This document shows, piece by piece, positions 26,977 to 35,721 of a stretch of 46,827 bases of DNA. Source of the DNA: an uncultured Eggerthellaceae bacterium (GTDB lineage: Bacteria; Actinomycetota; Coriobacteriia; Coriobacteriales; Eggerthellaceae); assembly GCA_910584145.1 (NCBI GenBank), contig CAJTXX010000013.1:1-46827 (forward strand), written 5' to 3'. Each line of letters opens with the position of its first letter. Within the stretch, counting starts at the first letter, position 1. The notes below the pieces were generated by a model. The model saw only the letters and a program-made list of their open reading frames with translations. It was not told where the DNA came from and did not search any database. The position numbers and the translations under genes are program-made.

Positions 26977-27996
26977 ATGAAAACCATATCCTTCATAGTG
27001 CCCTGCTACAACTCTGCCGCATACATGGATGTCTGCATCACATCGCTGTTGAAGTGCGGCACCGACATCGAGGTCATCATCGTGAACGATGGCTCCACCG
27101 ATGCTACAGCCGAAGTCGCCGATGGCTGGGCGCGCGAGATGCCCGACACGGTGCGCGCCATCCACAAGCCCAACGGCGGCCACGGCTCAGCCGTGAACGC
27201 CGGGCTCGACGCAGCCGAAGGCGTCTACTTCAAGGTGGTCGACTCCGACGACTGGCTCGACGAGGACGCCATGTCCGAGATCATGGGCTATATGCGGGAA
27301 CAGGCGACCCTTCCCCACCCCACCGACCTGATCGTGGCGAACTACGTGTACGAGAAGATACACGAGAACACCCGCAAGGTGATGGCCCACCGCAACACCT
27401 ATCCGACCGACCGCGAGATAACCTGGCACGAGCTGGGGAGCTTCTCGCTGTTCCAGTACCTGCACATGCACGCAGTCATCTACCGCACCCAGCTGTTGAA
27501 GGATATCGGCCTGAAGCTGCCGGAGCATTGCTTCTACGTGGACAACCTGTACGTGTACATACCGCTGCCGCACGTGGAGAGCATCCGCTACTTCGACCAG
27601 GACGCCTACCGCTACTACATCGGCCGCGAGGGTCAGAGCGTCAGCATCGAGGCCATGCTCGAGCGCATCGATCAGCACCTCGAGGTGACGCGCTCCATGA
27701 TCGATTCCGTGCACCTGCCCGCCGATGCGCCCGACCCGAAGCTGTTCGGCTATATGGGCAACCACATGGCCATGATGATCTGCGTGTGCGCCATCTTCCT
27801 GCGCATGCGCAATACCCCCGAAGACGACAAGAAGCTCGCCGACATGTGGGACTACCTGCATTTCCACAGCCCAGAGCTGTTCAAACGGGTGAAACGGCAT
27901 CCGCTCGTCATCGGCTCGAACATCCCAGGGCGCTTCGGGCGCCGCGCGGGGCTGTGGGGCTACGAGCAGGGCCGCAAGATGTTCAATTTCAACTAA
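26977..27996 (+). CDS. Family 2 glycosyltransferase
   Basis: The 339-residue soluble or peripheral GT-A enzyme has SFIVPCYNSAAYMDVCI at the N-terminus, VIIVNDGSTD, NGGHGSAVNAG and the metal-binding VDSDDW. The C-terminal half (about 180-339) is like those of capsule or teichoic-type glycan transferases, without clear membrane helices. ATG 26977 was chosen because the family begins there; AGCAGG is too close to be ideal. A TATAAT at 26898-26903 is a good -10 for a transcript reading into this gene and perhaps the flippase-like gene 117 bp further on. Confidence 0.88.
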   Translation: MKTISFIVPCYNSAAYMDVCITSLLKCGTDIEVIIVNDGSTDATAEVADGWAREMPDTVRAIHKPNGGHGSAVNAGLDAAEGVYFKVVDSDDWLDEDAMSEIMGYMREQATLPHPTDLIVANYVYEKIHENTRKVMAHRNTYPTDREITWHELGSFSLFQYLHMHAVIYRTQLLKDIGLKLPEHCFYVDNLYVYIPLPHVESIRYFDQDAYRYYIGREGQSVSIEAMLERIDQHLEVTRSMIDSVHLPADAPDPKLFGYMGNHMAMMICVCAIFLRMRNTPEDDKKLADMWDYLHFHSPELFKRVKRHPLVIGSNIPGRFGRRAGLWGYEQGRKMFNFN

Positions 27997-28113
27997 CCGG
28001 TTCCATTCGGCCCGCCTGCGCCCGAAAACGGTATGCGCAGGGGTAATCTGATATCCTAAGTAGAGTATGCATGCACGGCGAACGACAAGATCGATAGCGC
28101 ATAGGGGCCGCTG

Positions 28114-29709
28114 GTGAAGAAGGCGCTTCTCATAATCGTCGCCATCTTGGCGATAACCTTCTTCATGGGCAATGCCGACATGGTGTTCGACTTCATCGAC
28201 ATCGTGGGCACGGGGGCCACCATCCCGCTCATCATAGCCATCGTGTTCATGGTGCTGCGCCATCTGACGCAGGCCGCTTCCTACGACGCTGCCTTCGACG
28301 CTGTGGGCTTCAAGACCGGCTTCTGGCACAATGTGGTTCTCATCTTCAGCCTCGTGTTCATCAATACGTTCTGCCTGTTCAGCGGTGCTACCGGCCTCGC
28401 TTTCATCATCGACGACGCGCATCGCAAGGGCGCGAGCCTCGGCGTGGCCACCGGCGGCGGGCTGCTCTCGCAGATCGGCTTCTTCGCGGCGGTGTTCGTC
28501 ATCGCCATCATCGGCACCACGGTCATGCTCATATCCGACTCGCTGAACTACGTCATCCTCACCGGGTTCATCGCGCTGGCGGCTGTGCTGTTCGGGCAGA
28601 CCGCCTGCTTCATCATCGGTTACTACAAGCCCGACGCGCTCTACTGGCTGCTGACGCGCATCGAAAAGGTCGGGAACTGGGTCCTGCGCTTCTTCCATAA
28701 GAGCATGCGCGCGGCGTGGGGCACCTCCACAGCCGACCAGTTCATCGACGCATCGCGCATCTTGGCGCACAATCCGATGGGCGTGGTCATCACCATCGGC
28801 TGGGCGTCGCTGTCGGCCATCTTGAACATGGCGTGCCTGATGGCCATCGGGTTCGCATTCGGCTTCACGCAGATCGCACCGCTCGTGGCAGCATTCGCGC
28901 TGGCGGTGGTCACCATCATGCTCTCGCCCACGCCGCAAGGCATCGGCGTCACCGAAGCCGCCATCGCCATCGTGCTGACCGCGGCGGGCTCCACCGCCAC
29001 CACGGCGGCGGCTATCGCGCTCGTGTACCGCGGCATCATGCTGTGGATACCGTTCCTGGTAGGCGCCGTGCTGCTGTCGCAGTCGGGCTTCTTCAAGGGG
29101 AAGAAGACCGCCGCGCCCGACCAGAAGCAGAAGGATCTCGCCTGGATAACCGGCACGCTCATGGCGCTGTTCGGCGTCGTGAACGTGGCGCTCGCGCTGG
29201 TGGCGCCGGCGCTCGCGCCCTACGGCATACTGACGCAATTCGTCGATCTGTCGGGCGTGCTGGGCGGCCCATCGCTGATCGTCGGCGGCGTGTTGCTCGT
29301 CGTGTGCGCCATCGGCCTGATACGCCGCAGCCGCATCCTCTGGGCGGCCAGCATGTTCATCCTCTGCGCGCTGGCGGGCCTCGAGCTGTACCTGGGAACC
29401 TGGCAGGTGGCCGTACCGCTGATGGCGCTCGGCATGGCGCTATTCATCCGCCGCGACGTGTTCACCAAAGCTCCCATCTGGACCGAGAAGGCCGAAGAAG
29501 CGGGCACGCCCCCGCCGAACCCCGACATAGCCGAAGCCGCCCGCGACATGGAGCAGATGCCGCGCACCGCCTCATCCATCGAGGAGATGTCAGCCACGCT
29601 GGACGACCTCCAGAAGCGCTCGAGCAGGATGGAGCGCCAAGCGAAGAAGCGCGCCGAGAAGAAGCGGAAGAAAGCCGACCAGAAGGCCGATTCCCCTTGG
29701 TCGGTATGA
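28114..29709 (+). CDS. MprF-like flippase-domain membrane protein (UPF0104 type)
   Basis: The 531-residue integral membrane protein has about 12-13 helices. The first eight (to about residue 330) match the lysylphosphatidylglycerol synthase/flippase transmembrane region (SGATGLAFIIDDA, LSPTPQGIGVTEAAIAIVL). Further helices follow to about 450, then a charged cytoplasmic tail rich in Lys/Arg/Glu (about 470-531). The soluble aminoacyl-transferase domain of full MprF is absent, so lipid or glycolipid translocation is more likely than lipid lysylation. GTG 28114 follows a GGGG-type site. It lies next to two glycosyltransferases, consistent with envelope lipid or glycan assembly. Confidence 0.85.
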   Translation: MKKALLIIVAILAITFFMGNADMVFDFIDIVGTGATIPLIIAIVFMVLRHLTQAASYDAAFDAVGFKTGFWHNVVLIFSLVFINTFCLFSGATGLAFIIDDAHRKGASLGVATGGGLLSQIGFFAAVFVIAIIGTTVMLISDSLNYVILTGFIALAAVLFGQTACFIIGYYKPDALYWLLTRIEKVGNWVLRFFHKSMRAAWGTSTADQFIDASRILAHNPMGVVITIGWASLSAILNMACLMAIGFAFGFTQIAPLVAAFALAVVTIMLSPTPQGIGVTEAAIAIVLTAAGSTATTAAAIALVYRGIMLWIPFLVGAVLLSQSGFFKGKKTAAPDQKQKDLAWITGTLMALFGVVNVALALVAPALAPYGILTQFVDLSGVLGGPSLIVGGVLLVVCAIGLIRRSRILWAASMFILCALAGLELYLGTWQVAVPLMALGMALFIRRDVFTKAPIWTEKAEEAGTPPPNPDIAEAARDMEQMPRTASSIEEMSATLDDLQKRSSRMERQAKKRAEKKRKKADQKADSPWSV

Positions 29710-29830
29710 GCCCAGCCGACCCGGCCGATATTCCCAGCTCGCTCGGCTGACCGACCCCTCCTCCTCCTTCATCTTTCCTTGCGCGCTCCCACGCCTCGTA
29801 CATCGCACGCGCACGCCCGCCGATAACGCA

Positions 29831-29859
29831 CGAGGGGCCCGCACGATGCGGGCCCCTCG
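29831..29859 (-). terminator. Strong hairpin after rplT
   Basis: CGAGGGGCCCGCA (29831-29843) and TGCGGGCCCCTCG (29847-29859) form a perfect 13-bp GC stem with a 3-nt loop, 24 bp past the rplT stop and also downstream of the plus-strand flippase-like gene. No long T-tract on the minus side, so strength is uncertain. Confidence 0.65.
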
Positions 29860-29882
29860 CTGAAAAGCCTCTGATCGAGCAG

Positions 29883-30242
29883 CTACGCAGCCACAGCCGC
29901 CTTCGCTGCCTCGGCCACAGCCGCGAACGCCTTGGGATCGTTCACCGCCATGTCGGCCAGCACCTTGCGGTCGAGCTCGATGCCCGCCTTCTTCAGGCCG
30001 TTCATGAAAACGGAGTAGGACAGGCCGTTCAGGCGCGCCGCAGCGTTGATGCGGGTGATCCACAGACGGCGGATGTCGCGCTTCTTGTTGCGACGATCGC
30101 GATACATATACTGCATGGAGTGGCGTACCTGCTCCTTCGCAGCCTTATACGAGCGCGACTTCGCACCGTAGTAGCCGCGCGCCTTCTTCAGTATCTCGCG
30201 ACGCTTCTTGCGCGCGTGGACAGACCTCTTCACTCGTGCCAT
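29883..30242 (-). CDS. rplT: 50S ribosomal protein L20
   Basis: The 119-residue basic protein has the L20 signature: MARVKRSVHARKKRREILK, then AKGYYGAKSRSYKAAKEQV-like and RLWITRINAAARLNGLSYS. It is an early-assembly 23S rRNA-binding protein and, in many bacteria, the repressor of its own operon. It is last in infC-rpmI-rplT, 13 bp after rpmI. Confidence 0.98.
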   Translation of the reverse strand: MARVKRSVHARKKRREILKKARGYYGAKSRSYKAAKEQVRHSMQYMYRDRRNKKRDIRRLWITRINAAARLNGLSYSVFMNGLKKAGIELDRKVLADMAVNDPKAFAAVAEAAKAAVAA

Positions 30243-30255
30243 TGTTCTCTACCCC

Positions 30256-30453
30256 CTAACGAAGGCCCAGGTTGCGTGCCACAACCTTGCTGTCGGCCGT
30301 CGCGACCTCGGTCTCGTGACGGAAATTACGCTTGCGCTTCTGGCTCTTCTTGGTCATGATGTGGCTCTTGTAGGCCTTCGCGCGCATGATCTTGCCGCTG
30401 CCGGTGACGCGGAAGCGCTTGGCGGTCCCGCGATGCGTCTTCATCTTAGGCAT
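30256..30453 (-). CDS. rpmI: 50S ribosomal protein L35
   Basis: The 65-residue basic protein begins MPKMKTHRGTAKRFRVTGSG, as in all L35 proteins, with KAYKSHIMTKKSQKRKRN in the middle. Its start overlaps the infC end by 8 bp, so translation is coupled. It is the middle gene of the classical infC-rpmI-rplT operon. Confidence 0.98.
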   Translation of the reverse strand: MPKMKTHRGTAKRFRVTGSGKIMRAKAYKSHIMTKKSQKRKRNFRHETEVATADSKVVARNLGLR

Positions 30454-31012
30454 CGTGCGTCTCCCCTTTCTTGTCTTGCTCGGTCTTCTTCTTCGCAGTC
30501 TGCGGAAGCGGCGCTATCAGCATGTGCATGTTGCGCCCTTCCATCTTGGGTTGGTTCTCTATTACCGCAACGTCCTTCAGGTCGTCTGCAAGACGCTCTA
30601 GGATGGAAAGCCCCTGCTCGGGATGCGCCATCTCGCGGCCGCGGAACATGATGGTTATCTTCACCTTGTTCCCTGCATCCAAGAAGCGCAGCACGTGCTT
30701 CTTCTTGGTGGTGTAGTCGCCGATGTCGATCTTCGGACGGAACTTCATCTCCTTGATCTCGATCTTGCTCTGGTTCTTGCGAGCCTGCTTCGCCTTTATG
30801 GCCTGATCGTATTTGAACTTGCCATAATCCATCACGCGGCAGACGGGCGGGTCGGCGTTCGGGGCTATCTCCACCAGGTCGAGGCCCGCGGCATCTGCGA
30901 TGCTCTGCGCCTGCTCGATAGGGTATACGCCCAGCTGATTGCCATCGAAGTCCACCAGCCTACAGGTGTCCAACGTGATCTGTTCGTTGAGCCGTGGCTC
31001 TTGAGCGGCTAT
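30446..31012 (-). CDS. infC: Translation initiation factor IF-3, apparent ATA start
   Basis: IF-3 checks the start codon and tRNA-fMet on the 30S subunit. The 188-residue product has the N-terminal EPRLNEQI, the DYGKFKYDQ segment, a linker rich in Lys, and the C-terminal FRGREMAHPEQG. Upstream, AAGGAGG (31027-31021) is separated by 8 nt from ATA at 31012. The only nearby standard in-frame start, GTG 31021, overlaps that ribosome site and cannot use it; a longer frame back to 31168 would cover the terminator. Rare starts (AUU/AUA/AUC) are known for infC and let IF-3 repress its own synthesis. Confidence 0.93.
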   Translation of the reverse strand: MAAQEPRLNEQITLDTCRLVDFDGNQLGVYPIEQAQSIADAAGLDLVEIAPNADPPVCRVMDYGKFKYDQAIKAKQARKNQSKIEIKEMKFRPKIDIGDYTTKKKHVLRFLDAGNKVKITIMFRGREMAHPEQGLSILERLADDLKDVAVIENQPKMEGRNMHMLIAPLPQTAKKKTEQDKKGETHDA

Positions 31013-31080
31013 CGCGCTCACCTCCTTCTCCTCGCACCGGCGGTGCGACGTGTGCACAGGTTCTGAAGCACCCGCGCTGC

Positions 31081-31113
31081 AATAGAAAAGCCCGCTGCAT
31101 ACGCAGACGGGCC
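31081..31113 (-). terminator. Attenuator-type terminator in the infC leader
   Basis: On the minus strand GCCCGTCTGC and GCAGCGGGC form a stem (one bulged T, GTAT loop) followed by TTTTCT. It lies about 70-100 nt upstream of the infC start and downstream of the promoter at 31233-31261, so it can abort transcription before the genes. CCGCTG at 31176-31181 (minus) could pair with CAGCGG of the 3' arm as an antiterminator. Confidence 0.75.
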
Positions 31114-31232
31114 TCGTCCATACGGCAAGCGCACACGCGGTGCGCGATACGATATTCGAACGACCCATCGGCTGCCAGCGGCGCCGAACCAGGTGGAACA
31201 GCTCGCGCCATTCACTTGATCAGCAATCGGAT

Positions 31233-31261
31233 ATTCTACGGCAAGCGCGCGCCCAGTTCAA
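31233..31261 (-). promoter_or_regulatory. Promoter of infC-rpmI-rplT
   Basis: On the minus strand TTGAAC (31261-31256) and TAGAAT (31238-31233) are separated by exactly 17 bp, a near-consensus housekeeping promoter. Transcription would begin near 31226, giving a leader of about 210 nt that contains the attenuator and a second hairpin (CGCACC/GGTGCG, 31033-31047) just before the ribosome site. Confidence 0.75.
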
Positions 31262-31350
31262 GGCTTAGCAGGAAGAATGGCGCCACAGTCCCGCAGAGCG
31301 CCGCCGCAGGCATCCACGGAGCAGCGCGAGCACACGCCGCTGATGCCATC

Positions 31351-32226
31351 CTACTTCGCGGTCACGAACGGGTAGAGCACCTCTCCGCGCGAGAAGCGCA
31401 CCTCGGCGACATAGAGGTAGCCAGGCTCGATGCGCAGGCGAGCCGCGCCGTCGGAAGCCAGCGTAGAGGGTACCGCCTCATATTCCGCAGCCAGCTGGAT
31501 GGACATAGCGCCATCCACCGCCGTGGACACCGGCGTGCGCTTGATGCTCACGCTCGCAGGCGCCATCGGGAACCGCAGCTCGGCATCGACCGCCTCCGCT
31601 ATGCGCGCATCGGCGAGCTCGCTCGACAGGCGGCCATCCGCCTCGCTGAAGGCGGCATCAGCTGCCATGGTGCTCTCCGCATCGCCGTCGCGCACCACCC
31701 ACGTGTAGCTCCCGGGCTCCAGCATGACGGCCACCTTCGCCAAGTCTGTCGCATAGTCGAGCGTGCCGCTGGGAACCTCGTTCTCGTCGTGTTCCACGAT
31801 CACCTCGGCCACGAGGTCGGCGTATTCGTCGGCATCGGCCGGGTCGCCCTCCTCCAACACCTGTACGCGGGTGATGCCCGGATATTGCCCCGGATAGCTC
31901 TCCAGCATGATGCCGTTGCCCACCACCGCCACCACGTTGCCCGCCCGCAGGTCGCCCAGCGCGAGGCTCTGCCCGGCCGCATCGAAGAGCGCGCCCTCGG
32001 GTATGGTCGGGAAGTACACCGCTCCGGTATCGCGGTCAGCCAAGAGCGCTGTCTTATCGTCGGCGTAGATGACCATCGCCGTTGATTCCACACCTTCTTC
32101 CGCCGCATCGCCGGCAGATGCGCCTCCCGCACCCTCGGGCGCAGGTGCGCACGCGCAGAGCGCGAGCAGGGCGAACAGGGCGCATGCCGCTGCGAAGAGC
32201 GCGGGCCATCTCATGCGATCGGACAT
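31351..32226 (-). CDS. Predicted lipoprotein
   Basis: The 291-residue protein has a type II signal peptide ending in the lipobox LCAC, then an Ala/Gly/Glu-rich tether (about 25-45) and a soluble, acidic, beta-rich extracytoplasmic domain. ATG 32226 follows GGAGG with 6-nt spacing; a TTG two codons earlier has none. I do not recognise a family; segments such as YPGQYPGITRVQVLEEG suggest a DUF3221-like OB-type domain but this is only a guess. It is transcribed towards infC but that operon has its own promoter. Confidence 0.78.
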   Translation of the reverse strand: MSDRMRWPALFAAACALFALLALCACAPAPEGAGGASAGDAAEEGVESTAMVIYADDKTALLADRDTGAVYFPTIPEGALFDAAGQSLALGDLRAGNVVAVVGNGIMLESYPGQYPGITRVQVLEEGDPADADEYADLVAEVIVEHDENEVPSGTLDYATDLAKVAVMLEPGSYTWVVRDGDAESTMAADAAFSEADGRLSSELADARIAEAVDAELRFPMAPASVSIKRTPVSTAVDGAMSIQLAAEYEAVPSTLASDGAARLRIEPGYLYVAEVRFSRGEVLYPFVTAK

Positions 32227-32429
32227 CTCCAACCTCCATCAAACGCGTCGTTTCCCCGATGATACCCTGTTTCGGCCCGCGCAGAGCGAACGGTTGCCCA
32301 TTCGGGAGAATCCGCATCCCGGTAACGGAGCAGCAACGCCCCGAGAAGATATCGCAGCCACGCGTGCGCGAGCGCCCCAGAAGCGCTACGGTATGCGTAT
32401 CGACCAAGAGGCTGGAAAGGGAGGAGCTC

Positions 32430-33074
32430 ATGTGGAAGCTCCGGCTGCATAAGGTCACGCAAAGCGACGAGATCGGCTACTTCGCGCCGAAGACCTGGGA
32501 GTTCTGGCGCGCGCTGATAGCGAGCTTCTGCATCTTCACCATCGTGGGGCATTGGCTCGAGTTCCTGTACTGCGTCATCATGGACCAGCTATTCGGCATC
32601 GTGGAGCCCGATTACGCTATCTGGATAGACCCGTGGTATCACCCGTATTGGGTCTACGGCGTGGGCGCCGTGTTCATGACGCTGTTGGTTGAACCGCTGA
32701 AAGAGCGCATCATCCTGCGTCGCAAGACGCTCTGGGGGGCGCTGCTCGAAACGTTCCTCATCGTGGTGTTCCTGAGCATGCTGATGGAGCTCATCATCGG
32801 GCTGATCGTGAACCAGCCGGATGCCAGCGGTGAATACCCGTACTGGGACAACTCGCAGCTCCCGCTGAACGTGCTCGGGCAGGCATGGCTGGTGAACGAC
32901 GTGTTCATCGGGCTCGCGGCCATGCTCTACGTCTGGGTGCTCTACCCGCTCATCTGCGAGGGGTTCTCGCTGCTGCGCCCACCGGTGGCCAACATCATGC
33001 TCGTGGTCATCGTAGTGGGGTTCGCCGCGGCTTGCACCGGGTCGTACTTGGAGCTCGCGCTCTGGGAGCGGTAG
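32430..33074 (+). CDS. Multi-pass membrane protein (possible CmpB-type putative permease)
   Basis: The 214-residue protein has about five transmembrane helices (about 25-50, 70-95, 105-130, 150-175, 185-208) and an extracellular loop with NQPDASGEYPYWDNSQ. The early segment FTIVGHWLEFLYC resembles the putative 'ABC transporter type IV / CmpB' membrane family common in gut Firmicutes and Coriobacteria, but the match is by eye only. GAGGAG lies just before ATG 32430. It is divergent from the lipoprotein gene. Confidence 0.75.
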   Translation: MWKLRLHKVTQSDEIGYFAPKTWEFWRALIASFCIFTIVGHWLEFLYCVIMDQLFGIVEPDYAIWIDPWYHPYWVYGVGAVFMTLLVEPLKERIILRRKTLWGALLETFLIVVFLSMLMELIIGLIVNQPDASGEYPYWDNSQLPLNVLGQAWLVNDVFIGLAAMLYVWVLYPLICEGFSLLRPPVANIMLVVIVVGFAAACTGSYLELALWER

Positions 33075-33085
33075 CGCCGCGCGCC

Positions 33086-34036
33086 TTAAGCCGCGAGCAC
33101 CGCCTCCAGCCATGCCAGCACATCGTCGAACACCACGTCGGCATCGGCCTCGTTCAGTATCTCGTGGCGCATGCCATCGTAGAGGATGACCTCAACATCC
33201 TCGGCACCCGCCTTGCGCATCATCTCGGCGGCAGCCGCCACGCCGCGCCCGTTCTCGCCCACCGGGTCCTTCGCGCCGGCTATGAACAGCAGCGGCAGGT
33301 CGTGCGGCACCTTCCGAGCCAGCTCCAGGCTGGCAGCCAGCATGGTCAGCCGCGTCAGCGATGCATAGCCGCCCAGCGTGAACGGGAAGCCGTTCAGGTC
33401 GTCTGCCATGTAGTCGTCCACGTTCTGGCGGTCGGCCGATATCCAGTCGAACTCCGTGCGCGGGTCGTCGATCTGGCGCGAGAACGCACCGTCGGCCATC
33501 GAGTGGATGAGCTCGCTCTTCGCCATCTCGCCGCGCACCTTCGCGCTCGCCTTCGCGAGCAGGTTGCCGGCAAGGGAGACGATGCGCGGCTTCTGGCCGG
33601 TGCCGCACAGGATGGCGCCCGCAAGGCCCGCGCCGTGGCGCGTCAGGTACACGCGCAGCGTGAAGCTGCCCATCGAATGCCCGAACATGAAATACGGCAG
33701 CCCCTCGGGCAGCGCAGCGGTGACGATGGAACGCAGCGTGTCGGCATCTTCCACCAGCACATCGGCGCCGGTGTCTGCCGGCATGTGCCCCAAGAGCTCG
33801 CGCGAGGGAACGCTCTTCCCATGCCCGATATGGTCGTGGCCGCACACCGCGAAGCCCTGCTCGGCCAAGAAGCGCGCGAAGGCGTCGTAGCGCTCGATAT
33901 GCTCGGACATGCCATGGATGAGCTGCACGATGCCGCGCGGCTCAGCACCCGTCGGCAGCCAGAGCATGCCGTGGATGGTGCTCGTCCCATCCCACGATGG
34001 GTATCCGAATTCCATCACCTTCGCCTCTGCGCCCAT
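33086..34036 (-). CDS. Alpha/beta hydrolase, monoacylglycerol lipase/lysophospholipase type
   Basis: The 316-residue soluble esterase has an oxyanion loop LIHGMSEHIERY, nucleophile elbow GHSMGS (Ser about 121), acid in AGAKDPVGENG, and catalytic His in YDGMRHEILNE. This is the Hydrolase_4 (PldB/MGLL-like) pattern. AAGGAG lies 6 nt before ATG 34036. No signal peptide. It is divergent from the WYL regulator gene, which could control it. Confidence 0.9.
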   Translation of the reverse strand: MGAEAKVMEFGYPSWDGTSTIHGMLWLPTGAEPRGIVQLIHGMSEHIERYDAFARFLAEQGFAVCGHDHIGHGKSVPSRELLGHMPADTGADVLVEDADTLRSIVTAALPEGLPYFMFGHSMGSFTLRVYLTRHGAGLAGAILCGTGQKPRIVSLAGNLLAKASAKVRGEMAKSELIHSMADGAFSRQIDDPRTEFDWISADRQNVDDYMADDLNGFPFTLGGYASLTRLTMLAASLELARKVPHDLPLLFIAGAKDPVGENGRGVAAAAEMMRKAGAEDVEVILYDGMRHEILNEADADVVFDDVLAWLEAVLAA

Positions 34037-34193
34037 AACAGCTCCTTTCGACCAGCTCTGCGCTCGCTTCTCCACAACAGGATATCGGATAGCCGCCGCC
34101 CGCACCGGCGCCGCTGCGCAAAAGATGCGCCCCTGTAACCTGAGCTACGCGCCCCGGACATGAGATAATCGCAGGAACAGGAAGGATGGCAGC

Positions 34194-35174
34194 ATGGCGA
34201 ACAACGGCAAAGCGAAGCTGAAGACGCTCTTCGTGAGGCAGATACTGGAAGAGGAGACCGACAGCGACCATGGCCTGTCCATGCGGCAGCTGATCGAGCG
34301 CTTGCAGGAATACGGCATCGAGGCCGAGCGCAAGAGCATCTACCGCGATATCGAGCTGCTGCGCGAATTCGGCGTCGATATACGCACCTACCAGCGCCAC
34401 CCGGTGGAATACGCTATCGCCACGCGCGATTTCTCGCTCCCCCAGCTGATGCTCTTGGTGGACGCCGTGGAGTCGTGCCGCTCGCTGACCCAGCGCCAAT
34501 CGCGGGCGCTCATAACCAACCTGAAGCTGCTGGCGAGCGACCCGCAACGCGACCAGCTCGACCGACGCATCCACGTGAGCGGGCGCATCGCATCGAAGAA
34601 CGACAGCGTGTTCGGGCATATCGACCTGATACATGACGCGCTGCGCCAGCGCACCATGGTCGAGTTCATGTACTACCGCCTCGGCGCCGACGGGCGCCGG
34701 CAAGCCACGCACGACGGCAAACCGCATGTGGTGACGCCGGTGCTCGTCAGCTACGACGACGGCTTCTACTACCTGACCGCCTGGGACGACGACCACGGGC
34801 GCATGGTGGAATTCCGCATCGACCGCATGGGCAGCCTCAGCCTGTCGCAGCAACGGGCCGCCAGCAACGACGAGATAGCCCGCTGGACCTGCGAGAACGA
34901 CGGGCATGTCAGCTTCGGGCGCATGAACGGCGAGCAAGCCACCGTCACCTTAGCGGTGGACGCCGGCAAAACCGAGATCGTGCTCGACCGCTTCGGCGAG
35001 GCCGCCCAGCTCGACTGCGGCGATGGAGGGGCAGCCACAGCCACCGTGAAAGTGCGCGTGTCGGAGCAGTTCTTCGGCTGGGTGGCGGGCCTTGGGAACA
35101 CCGTGCGCATCGCCGGTCCGGAGAGCCTGAAGCGGGAATACCGCGCCTACCTGCACGGGCTCATAGAGGACTGA
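34194..35174 (+). CDS. WYL-domain transcriptional regulator
   Basis: The 326-residue protein has an N-terminal helix-turn-helix (about 8-60; GLSMRQLIERLQEYGIEAER, IYRDIELLREFG) and a central WYL domain (about 140-215) with VTPVLVSYDDGFYYLTAW and VEFRIDRMGSL. A WCX-like C-terminal domain (about 235-320) follows. WYL proteins bind nucleic acid or nucleotide ligands and often control DNA repair or defence genes. AAGGA lies 7 nt before ATG 34194. The DNA glycosylase gene starts 2 bp after its stop. Confidence 0.92.
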   Translation: MANNGKAKLKTLFVRQILEEETDSDHGLSMRQLIERLQEYGIEAERKSIYRDIELLREFGVDIRTYQRHPVEYAIATRDFSLPQLMLLVDAVESCRSLTQRQSRALITNLKLLASDPQRDQLDRRIHVSGRIASKNDSVFGHIDLIHDALRQRTMVEFMYYRLGADGRRQATHDGKPHVVTPVLVSYDDGFYYLTAWDDDHGRMVEFRIDRMGSLSLSQQRAASNDEIARWTCENDGHVSFGRMNGEQATVTLAVDAGKTEIVLDRFGEAAQLDCGDGGAATATVKVRVSEQFFGWVAGLGNTVRIAGPESLKREYRAYLHGLIED

Positions 35175-35176
35175 GC

Positions 35177-35698
35177 GTGACTGCCGGAAGCGCCCGTGCA
35201 CGGGCGCAGCACGTGGAGCACCCGCTCGCCCCAGTCTACGACGAGTGCTCGCGCGTGCTCATCTTAGGGACCATGCCCTCGCCGCGCTCGCGGGCCACAG
35301 GGTTCTACTACAACCACCCTCAGAACAGGTTCTGGAAGGTGATGGCGGCGCTGTTCGACGAGCCGACGCCCGCGTCGAACGAGCAGAAGGAGCACCTGGC
35401 GCTGCGCCATGGCATCGCGCTCTGGGATGTGCTGGCTTCCTGCACCATCGAGGGCGCGAGCGATGGAAGCATCGGCGCCTGCGTGCCGAACGATATCGGG
35501 CAGGTGCTCGGCGCAGCGCCCATCGAAGCCATCTTCTGCACGGGGGCGAAGGCGGCTGAGCTCTACCAGAAGCACTGCGAGACTGCCTGCGGCATGCCCG
35601 CCACGCGGCTCCCCTCGACGAGCCCCACCAACGCCGCGGCATCGCTCGCGCAGCTGATCGAGGCGTACCGGGCCATCCTCCCCTTCTGCGTCCGCTGA
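35177..35698 (+). CDS. DNA-deoxyinosine glycosylase (uracil-DNA glycosylase superfamily)
   Basis: The 173-residue DNA repair enzyme of the UDG fold removes hypoxanthine arising from adenine deamination (by family). Visible markers: LILGTMPSPRSRATGFYYNH followed by PQNRFWKVM near the N-terminus, GIALWDVLASC, and a C-terminal LPSTSPTNAA that corresponds to the SP-rich motif of the family. GTG 35177 is 2 bp past the WYL gene stop, so the two are co-expressed, suggesting that the WYL protein governs a base-damage response. Confidence 0.88.
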   Translation: MTAGSARARAQHVEHPLAPVYDECSRVLILGTMPSPRSRATGFYYNHPQNRFWKVMAALFDEPTPASNEQKEHLALRHGIALWDVLASCTIEGASDGSIGACVPNDIGQVLGAAPIEAIFCTGAKAAELYQKHCETACGMPATRLPSTSPTNAAASLAQLIEAYRAILPFCVR

Positions 35699-35721
35699 CG
35701 CAACCCCGCGCCCGTTGGTGC

